Shown piece by piece: positions 16,807 to 25,509 of a stretch of DNA of 64,000 bases. The DNA is from Cytobacillus horneckiae. Its GTDB lineage: Bacteria; Bacillota; Bacilli; Bacillales; Cytobacillaceae. A model generated the notes under the pieces. It was given only the letters and a program-made list of their open reading frames with translations, searched no databases and was not told where the DNA came from. The translations under genes and the position numbers were made by a program. Each line of letters opens with the position of its first letter. The first letter of the stretch is position 1. The DNA lies in NCBI RefSeq assembly GCF_002835735.1, contig NZ_PISD01000005.1:31950-95949 (forward strand), given 5' to 3'.

Positions 16807-17736
16807 ATGGAAAATGGTATCAGCATGAATAATTCTGTACAGCAAACACGTCAGCCTGTGACTAAGATATTCGCTGCGACAGTAAAGACTGGGATAATAA
16901 AATCCAATCTTTTTCCTATGTTTGCAGGTTTGACGCTCGCTTTATATACGTATGGCTATGGGATTTTTGATAAAATTCCAGAGGTTATTTTTGCCTTGAT
17001 TGGTTCAATATTAATCATAGGCTCTGCCGGTGCATTTAATAATCTATATGATCGCGATATCGATTCGATTATGGATCGAACGAAGAACAGACCGACTGTT
17101 ACAGGTGAAATTTCCGCTAAAACAGCTTTGGCTCTGGCGATTGTAATGGGTGTTCTGGGAATAGCCGCGCTTGCAATGACAACTCCGCTTGCTGCGTTGT
17201 TAGGCTTTCTGGGGTGGTTTTTTTATGTCGTTCCTTATACGATGTGGACAAAAAGAAGGACGGTTTATAATACTGAGGTAGGCAGTATTTCTGGTGCGAT
17301 GCCGCCATTAATTGGTTGGGCAGCGATTCATCCGGATATTACTCATCCTGCGATTCTAGGACTTTTCGTTATTCAAGTTATTTGGCAAATGCCCCATTTT
17401 TATGCGATTGCAATCCGCAAGCATGATGATTATAAAGCGGCAAATGTGCCAATGCTTCCTGTAGTGAAAGGGATAAGAAGAACTTATTTGCAGACAAATG
17501 TATACTTGGTTCTGTTAATCTTAACTAGCTTTTTATTCTGGCCGCTAAGCCCGGGACTGACGTTAGTCGCGTTATTGTTAAGTATCGGCTGGCTGGTTTT
17601 AAGCATTTATGGATATAAAAAAATGGACCCAGGCAAGTGGGCAAACGCATTGTTCTTCTATTCATTGATTCATATGACAGTGTTGTTTTCCACGGTAATC
17701 ATTTACTCTTTAGTGGGTATCCTATTTAATCTTTAA
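16807..17736 (+). CDS. ctaB: protoheme IX farnesyltransferase
   Basis: A 309-residue UbiA-family membrane enzyme that adds a farnesyl group to protoheme, giving heme O for cytochrome oxidases. NNLYDRDIDSIMDRTKNRPTVTG carries the prenyl-diphosphate-binding DxxxD site (about residues 78-100). WQMPHFYAIAIRKHDDYKAANVPMLP is the second conserved loop. Seven to nine membrane segments are visible. The ATG at 16807 has only a weak, distant GGAAGGG; another ATG at 16825 is no better. It is isolated from ctaA and the oxidase genes. Confidence 0.92.
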   Translation: MENGISMNNSVQQTRQPVTKIFAATVKTGIIKSNLFPMFAGLTLALYTYGYGIFDKIPEVIFALIGSILIIGSAGAFNNLYDRDIDSIMDRTKNRPTVTGEISAKTALALAIVMGVLGIAALAMTTPLAALLGFLGWFFYVVPYTMWTKRRTVYNTEVGSISGAMPPLIGWAAIHPDITHPAILGLFVIQVIWQMPHFYAIAIRKHDDYKAANVPMLPVVKGIRRTYLQTNVYLVLLILTSFLFWPLSPGLTLVALLLSIGWLVLSIYGYKKMDPGKWANALFFYSLIHMTVLFSTVIIYSLVGILFNL

Positions 17737-17741
17737 CGAAT

Positions 17742-17775
17742 AACGCTTCTGCTCAAAGCAGAAGCGTTATTTTTT
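17742..17775. terminator. bidirectional terminator between ctaB and tetR
   Basis: AACGCTTCTGC pairs perfectly with GCAGAAGCGTT (11 bp), followed by ATTTTTT. The 3' arm includes the stop codon of the convergent tetR gene. Confidence 0.85.
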
Positions 17776-18396
17776 AAGTTCAGTATTATCGACTCTTTTT
17801 ATATGAATATTTGCTCTGTTAGAGGAATAAGAAAGGATTTCGATTAATTGCTCGGTCATATGTGCCGGAGTATACTTAAAACCGCCCTTTACCCAAGAAA
17901 CAATCAAACCAAAGAGTGCATATACGTTATAGCTTGTAAGCAGTTCGCTATTAATTCTTTCATTTACTTGATCCATTATAATCTCTTGGCTCGTTAACTG
18001 TGTAAAGACATGAATGATGCGGTCCTGGAAGCCAGGAAGAACATTGGAATTAACGATCATACTATAAAATTCAGAATAGGAAGCAACATGTTCAAAGATT
18101 TTTACCGTTGTAGTGGTAAGTTCATTGATGCTAAATTGGTCAGTGCGCAAATACGGTGCTCTATATGAGGAAATTAAGTCCTCCATCACATCATCAATTA
18201 ATTCATCCAGCAGTTCTTCTTTCGTTTGAAAATGTTTATAAAATGTACCGCGGTTTAAATCTGCCCGCTGAACAAGATCCGTTATCGTTATTTTTTTAAA
18301 ATCCTTTTCTCGCATTAATGAGATTAATGCGTCTTTTAGCACTTTTTTTGACTTGCTAATTCTTCTGTCATTTTTCATGAACAAAACACGTCCCAT
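17767..18396 (-). CDS. TetR-family regulator
   Basis: About 209 residues. The HTH reads LREKDFKKITITDLVQRADLNRGTFYKHFQTKEELLDEL-like sequence near residues 27-66, and the C-terminal half is of the DhaS-like ligand-binding type. Two starts are possible, ATG 18396 and ATG 18378 (MKNDRRISKSKK); neither has a clear ribosome-binding site. It is divergent from the SDR gene at 18573, which it probably controls. It resembles the TetR at 11270 in size and HTH style. Confidence 0.82.
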   Translation of the reverse strand: MGRVLFMKNDRRISKSKKVLKDALISLMREKDFKKITITDLVQRADLNRGTFYKHFQTKEELLDELIDDVMEDLISSYRAPYLRTDQFSINELTTTTVKIFEHVASYSEFYSMIVNSNVLPGFQDRIIHVFTQLTSQEIIMDQVNERINSELLTSYNVYALFGLIVSWVKGGFKYTPAHMTEQLIEILSYSSNRANIHIKRVDNTELKK

Positions 18397-18572
18397 ATGT
18401 CTATTAATTTTTAATATTGTACAAATTGATATGAAAATATCGATTAATGTACATTTTGCGAACGATTTGCATATTGTTACTCAAATTATAGAAGATTAAA
18501 CTAAAGTAGTACAAATGATAGCGCTTCATCTTGAGTTTGTATTTTATTTCCAAGGGAAAGGGGTCTTTTATC

Positions 18573-19334
18573 ATGAAATTACAAGATAGAGTAGCGATTG
18601 TAACAGGTGCAGCTTCTGGTATGGGCAAAGCCATTGCTGAACTTTATGCAAAAGAAGGCGCAAAAGTCATTGTGGCTGACCTTAATATCGAAGGTGCAGA
18701 AGCAGTGGCGGAGGGAATTACCAATGCAGGCGGCACGGCAAAGGCTGTAAAGGTGAATATTGCTAAGCTGGAAGACATCGAAGCAATGGTAGATACCGCT
18801 GTAAGTGAATTTGGCACTTTGGATATTTTAGTAAATAATGCTGGCATCATGGATGCATTTGAACCAGTTGGAGATATTACGGATGAAAAATGGGATTTAA
18901 TTTTTGATATCAATACAAAAGGTGTGATGCGTGCAACAAGAAAAGCCATCCCAATTTTCTTGGAAAAAGGTAAAGGCGTCATTGTTAATACGGCTTCCAC
19001 TGGCGGGCTTAACGGTGCACACGCAGGCGCTGCTTACGGTGCGTCCAAGCATGCAGTTGTAGGTTTAACTAAAAACACAGGCTTCATGTATGCAAAGGAA
19101 GGCATTCGCTGTAATGCAATTGCACCGGGCGGAGTACAGACAAATATTGCATCATCGCTTAAACAGCCAAATGCATTTGGAATGAGCCGTACTCAGCTTG
19201 CTCAAGCAGTAATGCCGCGTACAGGAACATCTGAAGAAATTGCACAAGTCGCGCTATTCCTTGCATCAGATGATTCAAGCTTTGTCAACGGTACAGTGAT
19301 CACTGCAGACGCAGGATGGACTGCAGCATTTTAA
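18573..19334 (+). CDS. short-chain dehydrogenase/reductase (SDR)
   Basis: A 253-residue SDR. AIVTGAASGMGKAIAELYAKEG is the cofactor motif, VNNAGIMD and YGASKHAVVG supply the catalytic set, and ADAGWTAAF is the C-terminus. VADLN suggests NAD. The ATG at 18573 is chosen for AAAGGGG upstream. With the divergent tetR it repeats the arrangement at 10.3-11.9 kb. The substrate is unknown. Confidence 0.87.
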   Translation: MKLQDRVAIVTGAASGMGKAIAELYAKEGAKVIVADLNIEGAEAVAEGITNAGGTAKAVKVNIAKLEDIEAMVDTAVSEFGTLDILVNNAGIMDAFEPVGDITDEKWDLIFDINTKGVMRATRKAIPIFLEKGKGVIVNTASTGGLNGAHAGAAYGASKHAVVGLTKNTGFMYAKEGIRCNAIAPGGVQTNIASSLKQPNAFGMSRTQLAQAVMPRTGTSEEIAQVALFLASDDSSFVNGTVITADAGWTAAF

Positions 19335-19347
19335 TTTAAATTATCGG

Positions 19348-19380
19348 AACACCTTTCCTTTGGGAGAGGTGTTTTTTTTT
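19348..19380 (+). terminator. intrinsic terminator
   Basis: ACACCT...AGGTGT with inner TCC/GGA pairs, followed by nine T. Confidence 0.8.
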
Positions 19381-19562
19381 ATGTCTTAGTATAACAGAAA
19401 ACTGGAGAAAGACGGCTGATAAGGTAAGGAAGATACGAGTAAATAATCACACTCCTTAATTTATCAAGAAATTCTTTAAAAACTCAAAACCACTCATTGA
19501 CTCTCCCCTAACAGGAGCTTTTACACTGTTAAAGTTCGACAAAAAAAGGAGGTCATAAAACG

Positions 19563-20282
19563 ATGGAAAACGCAATAGAAGTTTCAGGCTTAACAAAGTC
19601 ATTCGACGGTCATACGGCTGTCAATCATTTATCGCTAAAAGTAAAAAAGGACACCATTTTTGGCCTGCTTGGACATAATGGCGCAGGGAAATCGACTACG
19701 ATTGACTGCATTCTTGGTACACAAAAGCCGGATACCGGTGAAGTGACTATTCTAGGGTGCGATCCAGCCGCCAATCGCAAGCAGCTTTTCGAAAAAGTCG
19801 GCGTTCAGTTTCAGGAAAATGCTTTTCAAAAAGGGCTGAAGATGAAGGAGATTTGTGAGATTACGCATTCACTTTACAAGCATCCAATGAACTGGCGTGA
19901 GCAGCTGCAAGCATTTGGTCTCAGTCATCGTGAAAAGGTAAAAGTGACTGAGCTTTCAGGCGGAGAGCGGCAAAAGCTCTGCATTTTATTGGCGATGATG
20001 GGGCAACCAGAAGTGATTTTCCTTGATGAGCTGACTACAGGACTTGATCCGCTAGCTAGACGGGAAGTATGGCGAACACTTGAAAAATTAAAGGAAACGG
20101 GTGTGACAATTTTTCTTACATCACATTTCATGGATGAGGTCGAAAACTTATGTGATGAGCTACTTGTGCTAAAAAATGGACAAACGCTTGTGTCGGGAAC
20201 GGTTCAAGAGGTACTTGCTTGTACAGGTACGAAAAACATGGACGAAGCATTTATCCATTTAATTGAGGGGGATGTTCAATGA
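19563..20282 (+). CDS. ABC transporter ATP-binding protein
   Basis: A 239-residue ATPase. Walker A is GHNGAGKST (about 37-45), the signature is LSGGERQKL, and Walker B is VIFLDELTTGLDP. It is of the ABC-2 drug/antibiotic exporter type. AAAGGAGG precedes the ATG. The permease gene overlaps it by 4 bases, so the two form one exporter, probably under the MerR protein encoded next. Confidence 0.92.
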   Translation: MENAIEVSGLTKSFDGHTAVNHLSLKVKKDTIFGLLGHNGAGKSTTIDCILGTQKPDTGEVTILGCDPAANRKQLFEKVGVQFQENAFQKGLKMKEICEITHSLYKHPMNWREQLQAFGLSHREKVKVTELSGGERQKLCILLAMMGQPEVIFLDELTTGLDPLARREVWRTLEKLKETGVTIFLTSHFMDEVENLCDELLVLKNGQTLVSGTVQEVLACTGTKNMDEAFIHLIEGDVQ

Positions 20283-20995
20283 ATACTTTTTGGTTATTAT
20301 ATAAGGCAGAAATTAAATTATCCTTCAGAGAAATGTCCTCGGTTATTTTCGGTTTAATCTTGCCGGCTGTTTTAATGGCGTTAATGGGAATGTTTGCCTA
20401 TTCGAACGAGGAGCTGAATCTCTCATTTGCGGCCATTGCAACAATTGGATTATGTGCAACCGGCCTCATGAGTTTGCCATTATCACTTTCCTCCTACAGA
20501 GAGCAAAAGGTTCTCAAACGATATAAAGTGACACCCATTAGTCCGATGATTCTCCTTTTTGCTCATGTGAGCTATTGTTTCTCTTTAAGCATTTCTTCTA
20601 TGCTGATGGTATTTGCGGTCGCAAAGTTCGGTTATGGGATGAACTTCATTGGCTCTCCTCTAAAGTTTATCGCTGGTTATTTACTTGTTATGGCAGCGAT
20701 TCATAGCATCGGACTCATCATCGCCAGTCTGTCGCCAAGTGAAAAGACGACCGGTGCGATCAGCAGTGCGCTCTACTTTCCGATGTTTCTACTATCCGGC
20801 GCAACGATTCCGTTTGAGATCATGCCAAGCTTTCTTCAGTCGATTGTAAAAATCTTCCCTCTTACCCATGGCATTGAATTATTAAAAGGAATTGCGCTTA
20901 ATCAGCTGGCAAATCTTACCTTTAGTTTGACAGTACTCATTCTCACAGCCATTGTATGTCTAATCATATCTATAAAATTTTTTAAATGGGAATAA
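20279..20995 (+). CDS. ABC-2 type transporter permease
   Basis: A 238-residue integral membrane protein with about six hydrophobic segments, typical of ABC-2 permeases. LSLSSYREQKVLKRYKVTPISP is the conserved cytosolic loop, and LYFPMFLLSGATIPFEIMP lies in the fourth-fifth helix region. It overlaps the ATPase gene. The cargo is unknown; such pairs commonly export antibiotics or lipids. Confidence 0.88.
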   Translation: MNTFWLLYKAEIKLSFREMSSVIFGLILPAVLMALMGMFAYSNEELNLSFAAIATIGLCATGLMSLPLSLSSYREQKVLKRYKVTPISPMILLFAHVSYCFSLSISSMLMVFAVAKFGYGMNFIGSPLKFIAGYLLVMAAIHSIGLIIASLSPSEKTTGAISSALYFPMFLLSGATIPFEIMPSFLQSIVKIFPLTHGIELLKGIALNQLANLTFSLTVLILTAIVCLIISIKFFKWE

Positions 20996-20998
20996 TGT

Positions 20999-21025
20999 AA
21001 GGAAGCTTAATTGCTTCCTTTTTGA
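20999..21025 (+). terminator. short hairpin/terminator
   Basis: AAGGAAGC pairs with GCTTCCTTTTT between the permease and merR genes. It may lower read-through into merR. Confidence 0.6.
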
Positions 21026-21038
21026 AAGGAGAAAACCT

Positions 21039-21836
21039 ATGTATTCCATTGGCATTTTTTCGAAAATGAATCGGATAACGATTAAAACATTAAGATATTA
21101 TGATCGTGCAGGCATTCTCAAACCTGCACATGTAGATAATAAGACAGGCTATCGTTATTATAGCAGTGCGCAGATTGTAACGCTTCATGAAGTCATGGCA
21201 TTAAGGCAAATGGGCTTTAAAATTGCAGAAATCAAGGAGGCTATCGAAACAAAAACAGTCAGCCGCATGATTGAAAAAAAACGGACAGAACTGCAAGAGC
21301 AGTCTAAAAAGATAAACGAGAAGATTGCTCAAGCTGACTATTACTTGGAAAAGCAAGAATATACACCGCAAATCTTTATCAAAAGTCTCCCGCAAGTGAT
21401 TGTTGCTTCTACTAGATATATACTGCCTAATTATCAGGCCTTATTTGAAGTTGTTCCGAAAATGGGCGAGAAAATGATTGCAGTCGGCTGCAAAGTTGAC
21501 CCAATTCAATATTGCTTCCAAATTATACATGATGGGAAATATAAAGAAGAGAATATTGATTTTGAAATTTGTGAAGCCGTAACAGAAATGAAGAAAAATC
21601 AAAATGGCTTAATTTTTAAAGAAATAGAAGAAGTACCTATGGCAGCCTGCCTTCTTCACCGCGGCCCATATGAAACGATTGGTGAAACATATGCGATTCT
21701 ATTTGATTGGCTGGCGCATAATCAATACGAATTGGCTGATAACCCAAGAGAAGCCGTTATTGATGGAATATGGAATCGTAATGATTCGCGCGAATGGCTG
21801 ACTGAGGTGCAGTTTCCGCTAACTAAAGGAGGGTAG
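21039..21836 (+). CDS. MerR-family regulator with GyrI-like effector domain
   Basis: A 265-residue BmrR-like protein. The N-terminal HTH reads MYSIGIFSKMNRITIKTLRYYDRAGILKP, then a helical linker (about 75-110). The C-terminal GyrI-like domain has VPMAACLLHRGPYETIGETYAILFDWL. Such proteins bind multiple drugs and activate efflux genes by untwisting the promoter. It stands just downstream of the ABC exporter and probably controls it. AAAGGAG precedes the ATG. Confidence 0.87.
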   Translation: MYSIGIFSKMNRITIKTLRYYDRAGILKPAHVDNKTGYRYYSSAQIVTLHEVMALRQMGFKIAEIKEAIETKTVSRMIEKKRTELQEQSKKINEKIAQADYYLEKQEYTPQIFIKSLPQVIVASTRYILPNYQALFEVVPKMGEKMIAVGCKVDPIQYCFQIIHDGKYKEENIDFEICEAVTEMKKNQNGLIFKEIEEVPMAACLLHRGPYETIGETYAILFDWLAHNQYELADNPREAVIDGIWNRNDSREWLTEVQFPLTKGG

Positions 21837-21842
21837 ATCAAT

Positions 21843-21908
21843 ATGAAGCAATCAGGACCCTATCAAACGAATGTACAGAAGTGTTTAGGAACTAAAGGCA
21901 GTTCTTAA
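21843..21908 (+). CDS. 21-residue ORF or gene stub
   Basis: An ATG at 21843 stands eight bases after a perfect AAGGAGGG, which overlaps the end of merR. The ORF is MKQSGPYQTNVQKCLGTKGSS. The strong ribosome-binding site implies a formerly translated partner of merR, now probably truncated. No family is recognised. Confidence 0.35.
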   Translation: MKQSGPYQTNVQKCLGTKGSS

Positions 21909-21910
21909 TT

Positions 21911-21947
21911 GTGTGAGTAAGAAACCGTACGCTTTCCTTACTTACAC
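21911..21947. terminator. hairpin, possible terminator
   Basis: GTGTGAGTAAG pairs with CTTACTTACAC (one G-T pair). There is no strong T-run. Confidence 0.4.
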
Positions 21948-22033
21948 AGTTTATATTACACTCCCGCGTACCCATTTTTATTCGCAGTAATTTTACAACC
22001 TTTACTTAAAGTCCTTTTTATGAAAAAAATATC

Positions 22034-22498
22034 TTATTCAATTTCTTTAACACTTACTTCATTTTCTTGGAATGTAATATCATATTTCTTTTCATCCTCA
22101 TTAATAAATGATACTCCTAAGAAAGCTGGCTCTTTTTTATTTAATTCCTCTAATTTATCATTACTAAGACCTTCATTATCAAATGTCACTTCACCTTTGA
22201 TTTCTAAAAGGTTATCATCCTCATTAACTGTATTTTTTACATCTTTAATGTTTACGTCTTTAACTTTATCTTCTACCCATGAACCTACAATAGGTTTAAT
22301 ACTTAATGTATCAATTTTTTTACTATCGTTATCAGGGATAATGATTTCAATTTCAAACCTGATGCTACTCTCTGCTCTCTCATTTTCGCTTAACCCATAT
22401 AAAAATTCATTAATATCATAAGATTGATTTGGGTTTTGGGTGCAAGCTGACAATAATACAAAGAAAGGCAGTAACAATACTAAAAATACCTTTTTCAA
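22034..22498 (-). CDS. putative lipoprotein
   Basis: A 154-residue protein. MKKVFLVLLLPFFVLLSAC is a classical lipoprotein signal with the lipobox LSAC at residues 16-19. The mature part is acidic and rich in Asp, Glu, Lys and Asn. No domain is recognised. It is probably attached to the outer face of the membrane. AAAGGATTTG lies before the ATG. It is alone, converging on the merR cluster. Confidence 0.75.
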   Translation of the reverse strand: MKKVFLVLLLPFFVLLSACTQNPNQSYDINEFLYGLSENERAESSIRFEIEIIIPDNDSKKIDTLSIKPIVGSWVEDKVKDVNIKDVKNTVNEDDNLLEIKGEVTFDNEGLSNDKLEELNKKEPAFLGVSFINEDEKKYDITFQENEVSVKEIE

Positions 22499-22671
22499 AT
22501 TAACAAATCCTTTCCTTTATTACCAATTCATCATGTCTATAACGCAACATAATCACTCAATATTGGTGCTTGACACCTGCCGTATTCAAGATGGTTTTTA
22601 CATAATCAGCTTGCAGTTTCTGAAAGATATTAGTCGAAAACTCAAATAGTTTAGTTTATAAATAATTATGG

Positions 22672-22677
22672 TATAAT
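22672..22677 (+). promoter_or_regulatory. promoter (-10) of the structured RNA
   Basis: TATGGTATAAT has an extended -10 (TG-n-TATAAT). A second TATAAT is at 22683-22688. The -35 is weak. It points to transcription starting at about 22684-22695, running toward the hydrophobic peptide gene on the opposite strand. Confidence 0.55.
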
Positions 22678-22683
22678 GGATAT

Positions 22684-22816
22684 ATAATACTAAAGACAGG
22701 ATGCGTGAACACCCTGTCTAGTAACTTATCGCCCAGGCGGGAGGTTACTTAATTACTTGTTTCTCTTAGAAACCACCCGAGACTGGGGAGTCTTTTTACG
22801 GGTGGTTTTCTTTTTG
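22684..22816 (+). ncRNA. structured RNA antisense to the small toxin-like gene
   Basis: Three stable hairpins lie in about 130 bases: GACAGG/CCTGTC (22695-22718), GTAAC...GTTAC with an inner GCC/GGC stem (22721-22748), and a strong terminator AACCACCCG/CGGGTGGTT (22771-22807) followed by TTCTTTTT. The last part is complementary to the 3' end of the minus-strand peptide gene. No ORF fits. This is the layout of antisense antitoxin RNAs such as RatA or SR4. It is inferred; the start point is not proven. Confidence 0.5.
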
Positions 22817-22911
22817 GATTTTTTATTAGGAATCTTACTGAATAGAAAGGCAACAAATTGAGTAATTATTGCCTTAGCAAGAGTTAATAGTAAATCCACT
22901 AGTACATCCAT
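22753..22911 (-). CDS. small hydrophobic/basic peptide, candidate type I toxin
   Basis: A 52-residue peptide. The ATG at 22911 is chosen for a strong GGGAGGTG upstream; longer in-frame starts lack one. Residues about 3-27 form one membrane helix (VDLLLTLAKAIITQFVAFLF), and the rest is very basic, with KKSKKKTTRKKT. One helix plus a charged tail is typical of Fst/TxpA/BsrG-like toxins, though no sequence family is recognised. Its 3' end overlaps a structured RNA on the other strand. A holin-like or membrane-stress peptide is the alternative. Confidence 0.55.
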   Translation of the reverse strand: MDVLVDLLLTLAKAIITQFVAFLFSKIPNKKSKKKTTRKKTPQSRVVSKRNK

Positions 22912-23081
22912 TGCGGTCACCTCCCTCCAACTTCGACTTAGAGCAAAGGGAAAGCAACCTCCCACCCGAACTATTAAGTTACTCATCTTATTATAGCGTA
23001 ATTTTTCCATTCTTTTATATGTAATTGAGTTATGGTGAAAGAGGGAAAGTTATTAAAAGCTCTGATTTTATTTGCTGTTGA

Positions 23082-23143
23082 TTGGAGCGGGTGGCGCGAG
23101 ACTCCTGCGGGAGAAGCTAGCAAAAACTAGCAGCACACGAGAA
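23082..23143 (+). repeat. dispersed intergenic repeat, copy 2
   Basis: GGAGCGGGTGGCGCGAGAC then TCCTGCGGGAGAAGCTAGC, followed by AAAAACTAGC, which pairs with the end of the repeat. It shares the GACTCCTGCGGGAGA core with copy 1. Nothing else is seen in the 23.0-23.37 kb gap. Confidence 0.55.
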
Positions 23144-23367
23144 GAATATACACAGAAAGATTCTGAATTTATATTAAACATTCTCAACCTCGCGTAGAAA
23201 TTATTTCAATTTTCGAAAATAATGATACAATAGCAGTAACTTAATGAAGAGGACGGGATGAAGATGAAAAATGCAAAATGCACCCTTATAAAAATAAATG
23301 GAGAAAAATCAGCTGGGTAATGAGCAAATAAAATGCCCGCTGTTATAATAGGAGGAGCATTTTTAAT

Positions 23368-23997
23368 ATGTTAACGAATCAAGGCTTTAATTTATGGGCG
23401 AATCAATATGATCAAACCGTTCAATTAAGTGAAGATAATAAAACATATCCTTTTGCAGGCTATAATGAAATTTTAAATATCGTGTTTAATGTAGCGATGC
23501 GGCAGCCGCAATCTTCCATTCTTGATATTGGTTTTGGAACAGGTGTGTTAACGAGTCAATTATATGAACAAGGACATCTTATAGATGGATTGGATTTTTC
23601 ATCAGAAATGATTACCTTAGCTCGAAAGAAGATGCCGGACGCAAATTTAATTGAATGGGATATTTCTAAAGGATTGCCGGAATCGATAAAAGCGAAAAAA
23701 TATGATTCTATTATAAGTACCTATGCGCTGCATCATTTAACTGATGAGGAGAAGGTGCCTTTTATACAAAGTTTATTACTTCGCCTGAATGATAACGGAA
23801 AAATCGTTATTGGCGATATCGCATTTCAGACAAGAGCCGCACATAATCAGTGCAGGGATAGAAGTAAAGAATTCTGGGATGAGGATGAGTTTTATTTCGT
23901 ACTTGAAGAATTAAAACCACGAATGGCAGATTTCAGCCATAGTACATTTACACAAGTCTCCCATTGCGGCGGTGTAATGGTTCTTTCAAAATCATAA
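23368..23997 (+). CDS. class I SAM-dependent methyltransferase
   Basis: A 209-residue protein. SSILDIGFGTGVLTSQLYEQG is motif I for SAM binding (about 51-70), IDGLDFSSEMI is motif II, and YDSIISTYALHHL is motif III. It is similar in layout to YrrT-like methyltransferases. AGGAGGAGC precedes the ATG. The substrate is unknown. It is a single-gene unit with a following terminator. Confidence 0.86.
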   Translation: MLTNQGFNLWANQYDQTVQLSEDNKTYPFAGYNEILNIVFNVAMRQPQSSILDIGFGTGVLTSQLYEQGHLIDGLDFSSEMITLARKKMPDANLIEWDISKGLPESIKAKKYDSIISTYALHHLTDEEKVPFIQSLLLRLNDNGKIVIGDIAFQTRAAHNQCRDRSKEFWDEDEFYFVLEELKPRMADFSHSTFTQVSHCGGVMVLSKS

Positions 23998-24077
23998 GGC
24001 AAGGGGACTCCTGTTCAAATTAGGGGCTCGCTGAAGCCGTTTGGAATGAAAATTACCAACCAAGAATAATAAAGAAG

Positions 24078-24112
24078 CACAGCTCATCTTTTCTAAGAGT
24101 TGTGTTTTTTTG
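24078..24112 (+). terminator. intrinsic terminator
   Basis: ACAGCTC...GAGTTGT imperfect stem followed by seven T. Confidence 0.7.
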
Positions 24113-24231
24113 ATTTACGATGTTACATTTGATTTATTATAAGAGTGAAACGATAATCGATAACGAGTAGAATGAATAAATTGATTGTTTAATATAATGT
24201 GAATAAGAATCTACATTGAGGGGAAATGATT

Positions 24232-25206
24232 GTGAATTCTGCAAGTGTAAAATACGATCAGTTTGGTGATCCAAGTGAAGTACTGCGGATTGAATATGAA
24301 CATAAGTCTGCGCCAAAAGACTATGAGGTTTTGGTAAGAATGAAGCTGCGGCCGATTAACCCATCTGATTTAATTCCTGTCAGGGGCTCCTACGCACACC
24401 GCATCACTTTGCCAGCTATTCCTGGATATGAAGGAGTTGGCATAGTAGAGCAAGTAGGAAATCGGGTTTCAGCCGATTTAATAGGTAAAAGAGTGCTGCC
24501 TTTGCGCGGTGAAGGGACATGGCAGGAAGTTGTGAAAACATCGGCCGCTTTTACCGTCCCAATACCTGATTCAATAAATGATACCGCAGCGTCGCAAATG
24601 TATATTAATCCGATTACCGCCTGGGTTACTTTAACAGAGGTGTTAAAGATAAAGGCAGGCGATACTTTAGTAGTCAATGCTTGCGGTTCAGCGATCGGCC
24701 ATATTTATGCCCAACTGACGAAGCTGATAGGCTGCAGGCTCATCGCAGTTGTGCGAAATGGAGATTATACAGAGCGGCTTCTTCAGCTCGGTGCTTTCCA
24801 CGTAATTGATACATCCAAACATTCATTAACTGAAGCGATTATGGCTTTGACATATGGTAGAGGAGCAGACGCGGCGATTGATTCAATCGGTGGCGATGAA
24901 GGGAATTTGCTATCTCAATGTGTGCAGCCTACAGGCACATTTTTAACGATCGGCCTCTTGTCAGGCGTGCAAGTAGATTGGCGTGAAATCTCCAGCCGGG
25001 TAAATGCTAAGCTATTTCATTTGAGACATTGGAATCGAAATACATCCATCAGAACATGGCATAAAACCTTTGAACGGATTATTGATCTTGCAGCAAATGA
25101 GAAACTGTTGTTGATGAATATGGTTGCAAACTATGATTTGCACGATATCAAAATGGCGCTACATGCCGTCGAGGAAAAAAAGGAGAAGGTCTTTTTAACA
25201 AGCTAA
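24232..25206 (+). CDS. MDR-family oxidoreductase (enoyl reductase/quinone reductase-like)
   Basis: About 324 residues. LRPINPSDLIPVRGSYAH and PGYEGVGIVEQVG match the 2-enoyl-thioester reductase/quinone reductase branch of the MDR superfamily. TLVVNACGSAIGHIYAQLTKLIG is the NADP-binding region. Zinc ligands are absent. GTG at 24232 is preferred, eight bases after GAGGGG; an ATG six bases earlier is too close. It acts as a single-gene unit; the substrate is unknown. Confidence 0.83.
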   Translation: MNSASVKYDQFGDPSEVLRIEYEHKSAPKDYEVLVRMKLRPINPSDLIPVRGSYAHRITLPAIPGYEGVGIVEQVGNRVSADLIGKRVLPLRGEGTWQEVVKTSAAFTVPIPDSINDTAASQMYINPITAWVTLTEVLKIKAGDTLVVNACGSAIGHIYAQLTKLIGCRLIAVVRNGDYTERLLQLGAFHVIDTSKHSLTEAIMALTYGRGADAAIDSIGGDEGNLLSQCVQPTGTFLTIGLLSGVQVDWREISSRVNAKLFHLRHWNRNTSIRTWHKTFERIIDLAANEKLLLMNMVANYDLHDIKMALHAVEEKKEKVFLTS

Positions 25207-25444
25207 GAGAATCTATAAGAAAATCTCGAGAGCGGAAGCGGTTCCTCAGGGCAAACAACGAATAAGTACATCGTTTCACCGGCTTTGCCAGATAACATAA
25301 CTGGACTCTCATTTGTTTTTCGCGAGTATGAAAACCATTATAAAGATGGACCACCTATTAAAGAGGCCGTCATTAAAGCATAACCATTCTTTGACTTTCG
25401 CAAAAAATTTCCATACACTTAAACTATTATCTCATTTTATTTTT

Positions 25445-25475
25445 GATCACAGGAGGGAGCCTGTGATTTTTTTTC
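25445..25475 (+). terminator. intrinsic terminator
   Basis: ATCACAGG pairs with CCTGTGAT, followed by eight T, just upstream of rlmA. The 25.21-25.49 kb gap holds no other feature I can support. Confidence 0.75.
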
Positions 25476-25509
25476 TTATAGAGTTTTAAGTATGGAAGGA
25501 AGTTCATTC

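Noticed and set aside
22020..22421. 133-residue plus-strand ORF
   Set aside because: It is antisense to the lipoprotein gene at 22034-22498, which has a proper signal peptide. The plus frame is Ser/Leu-rich shadow coding.
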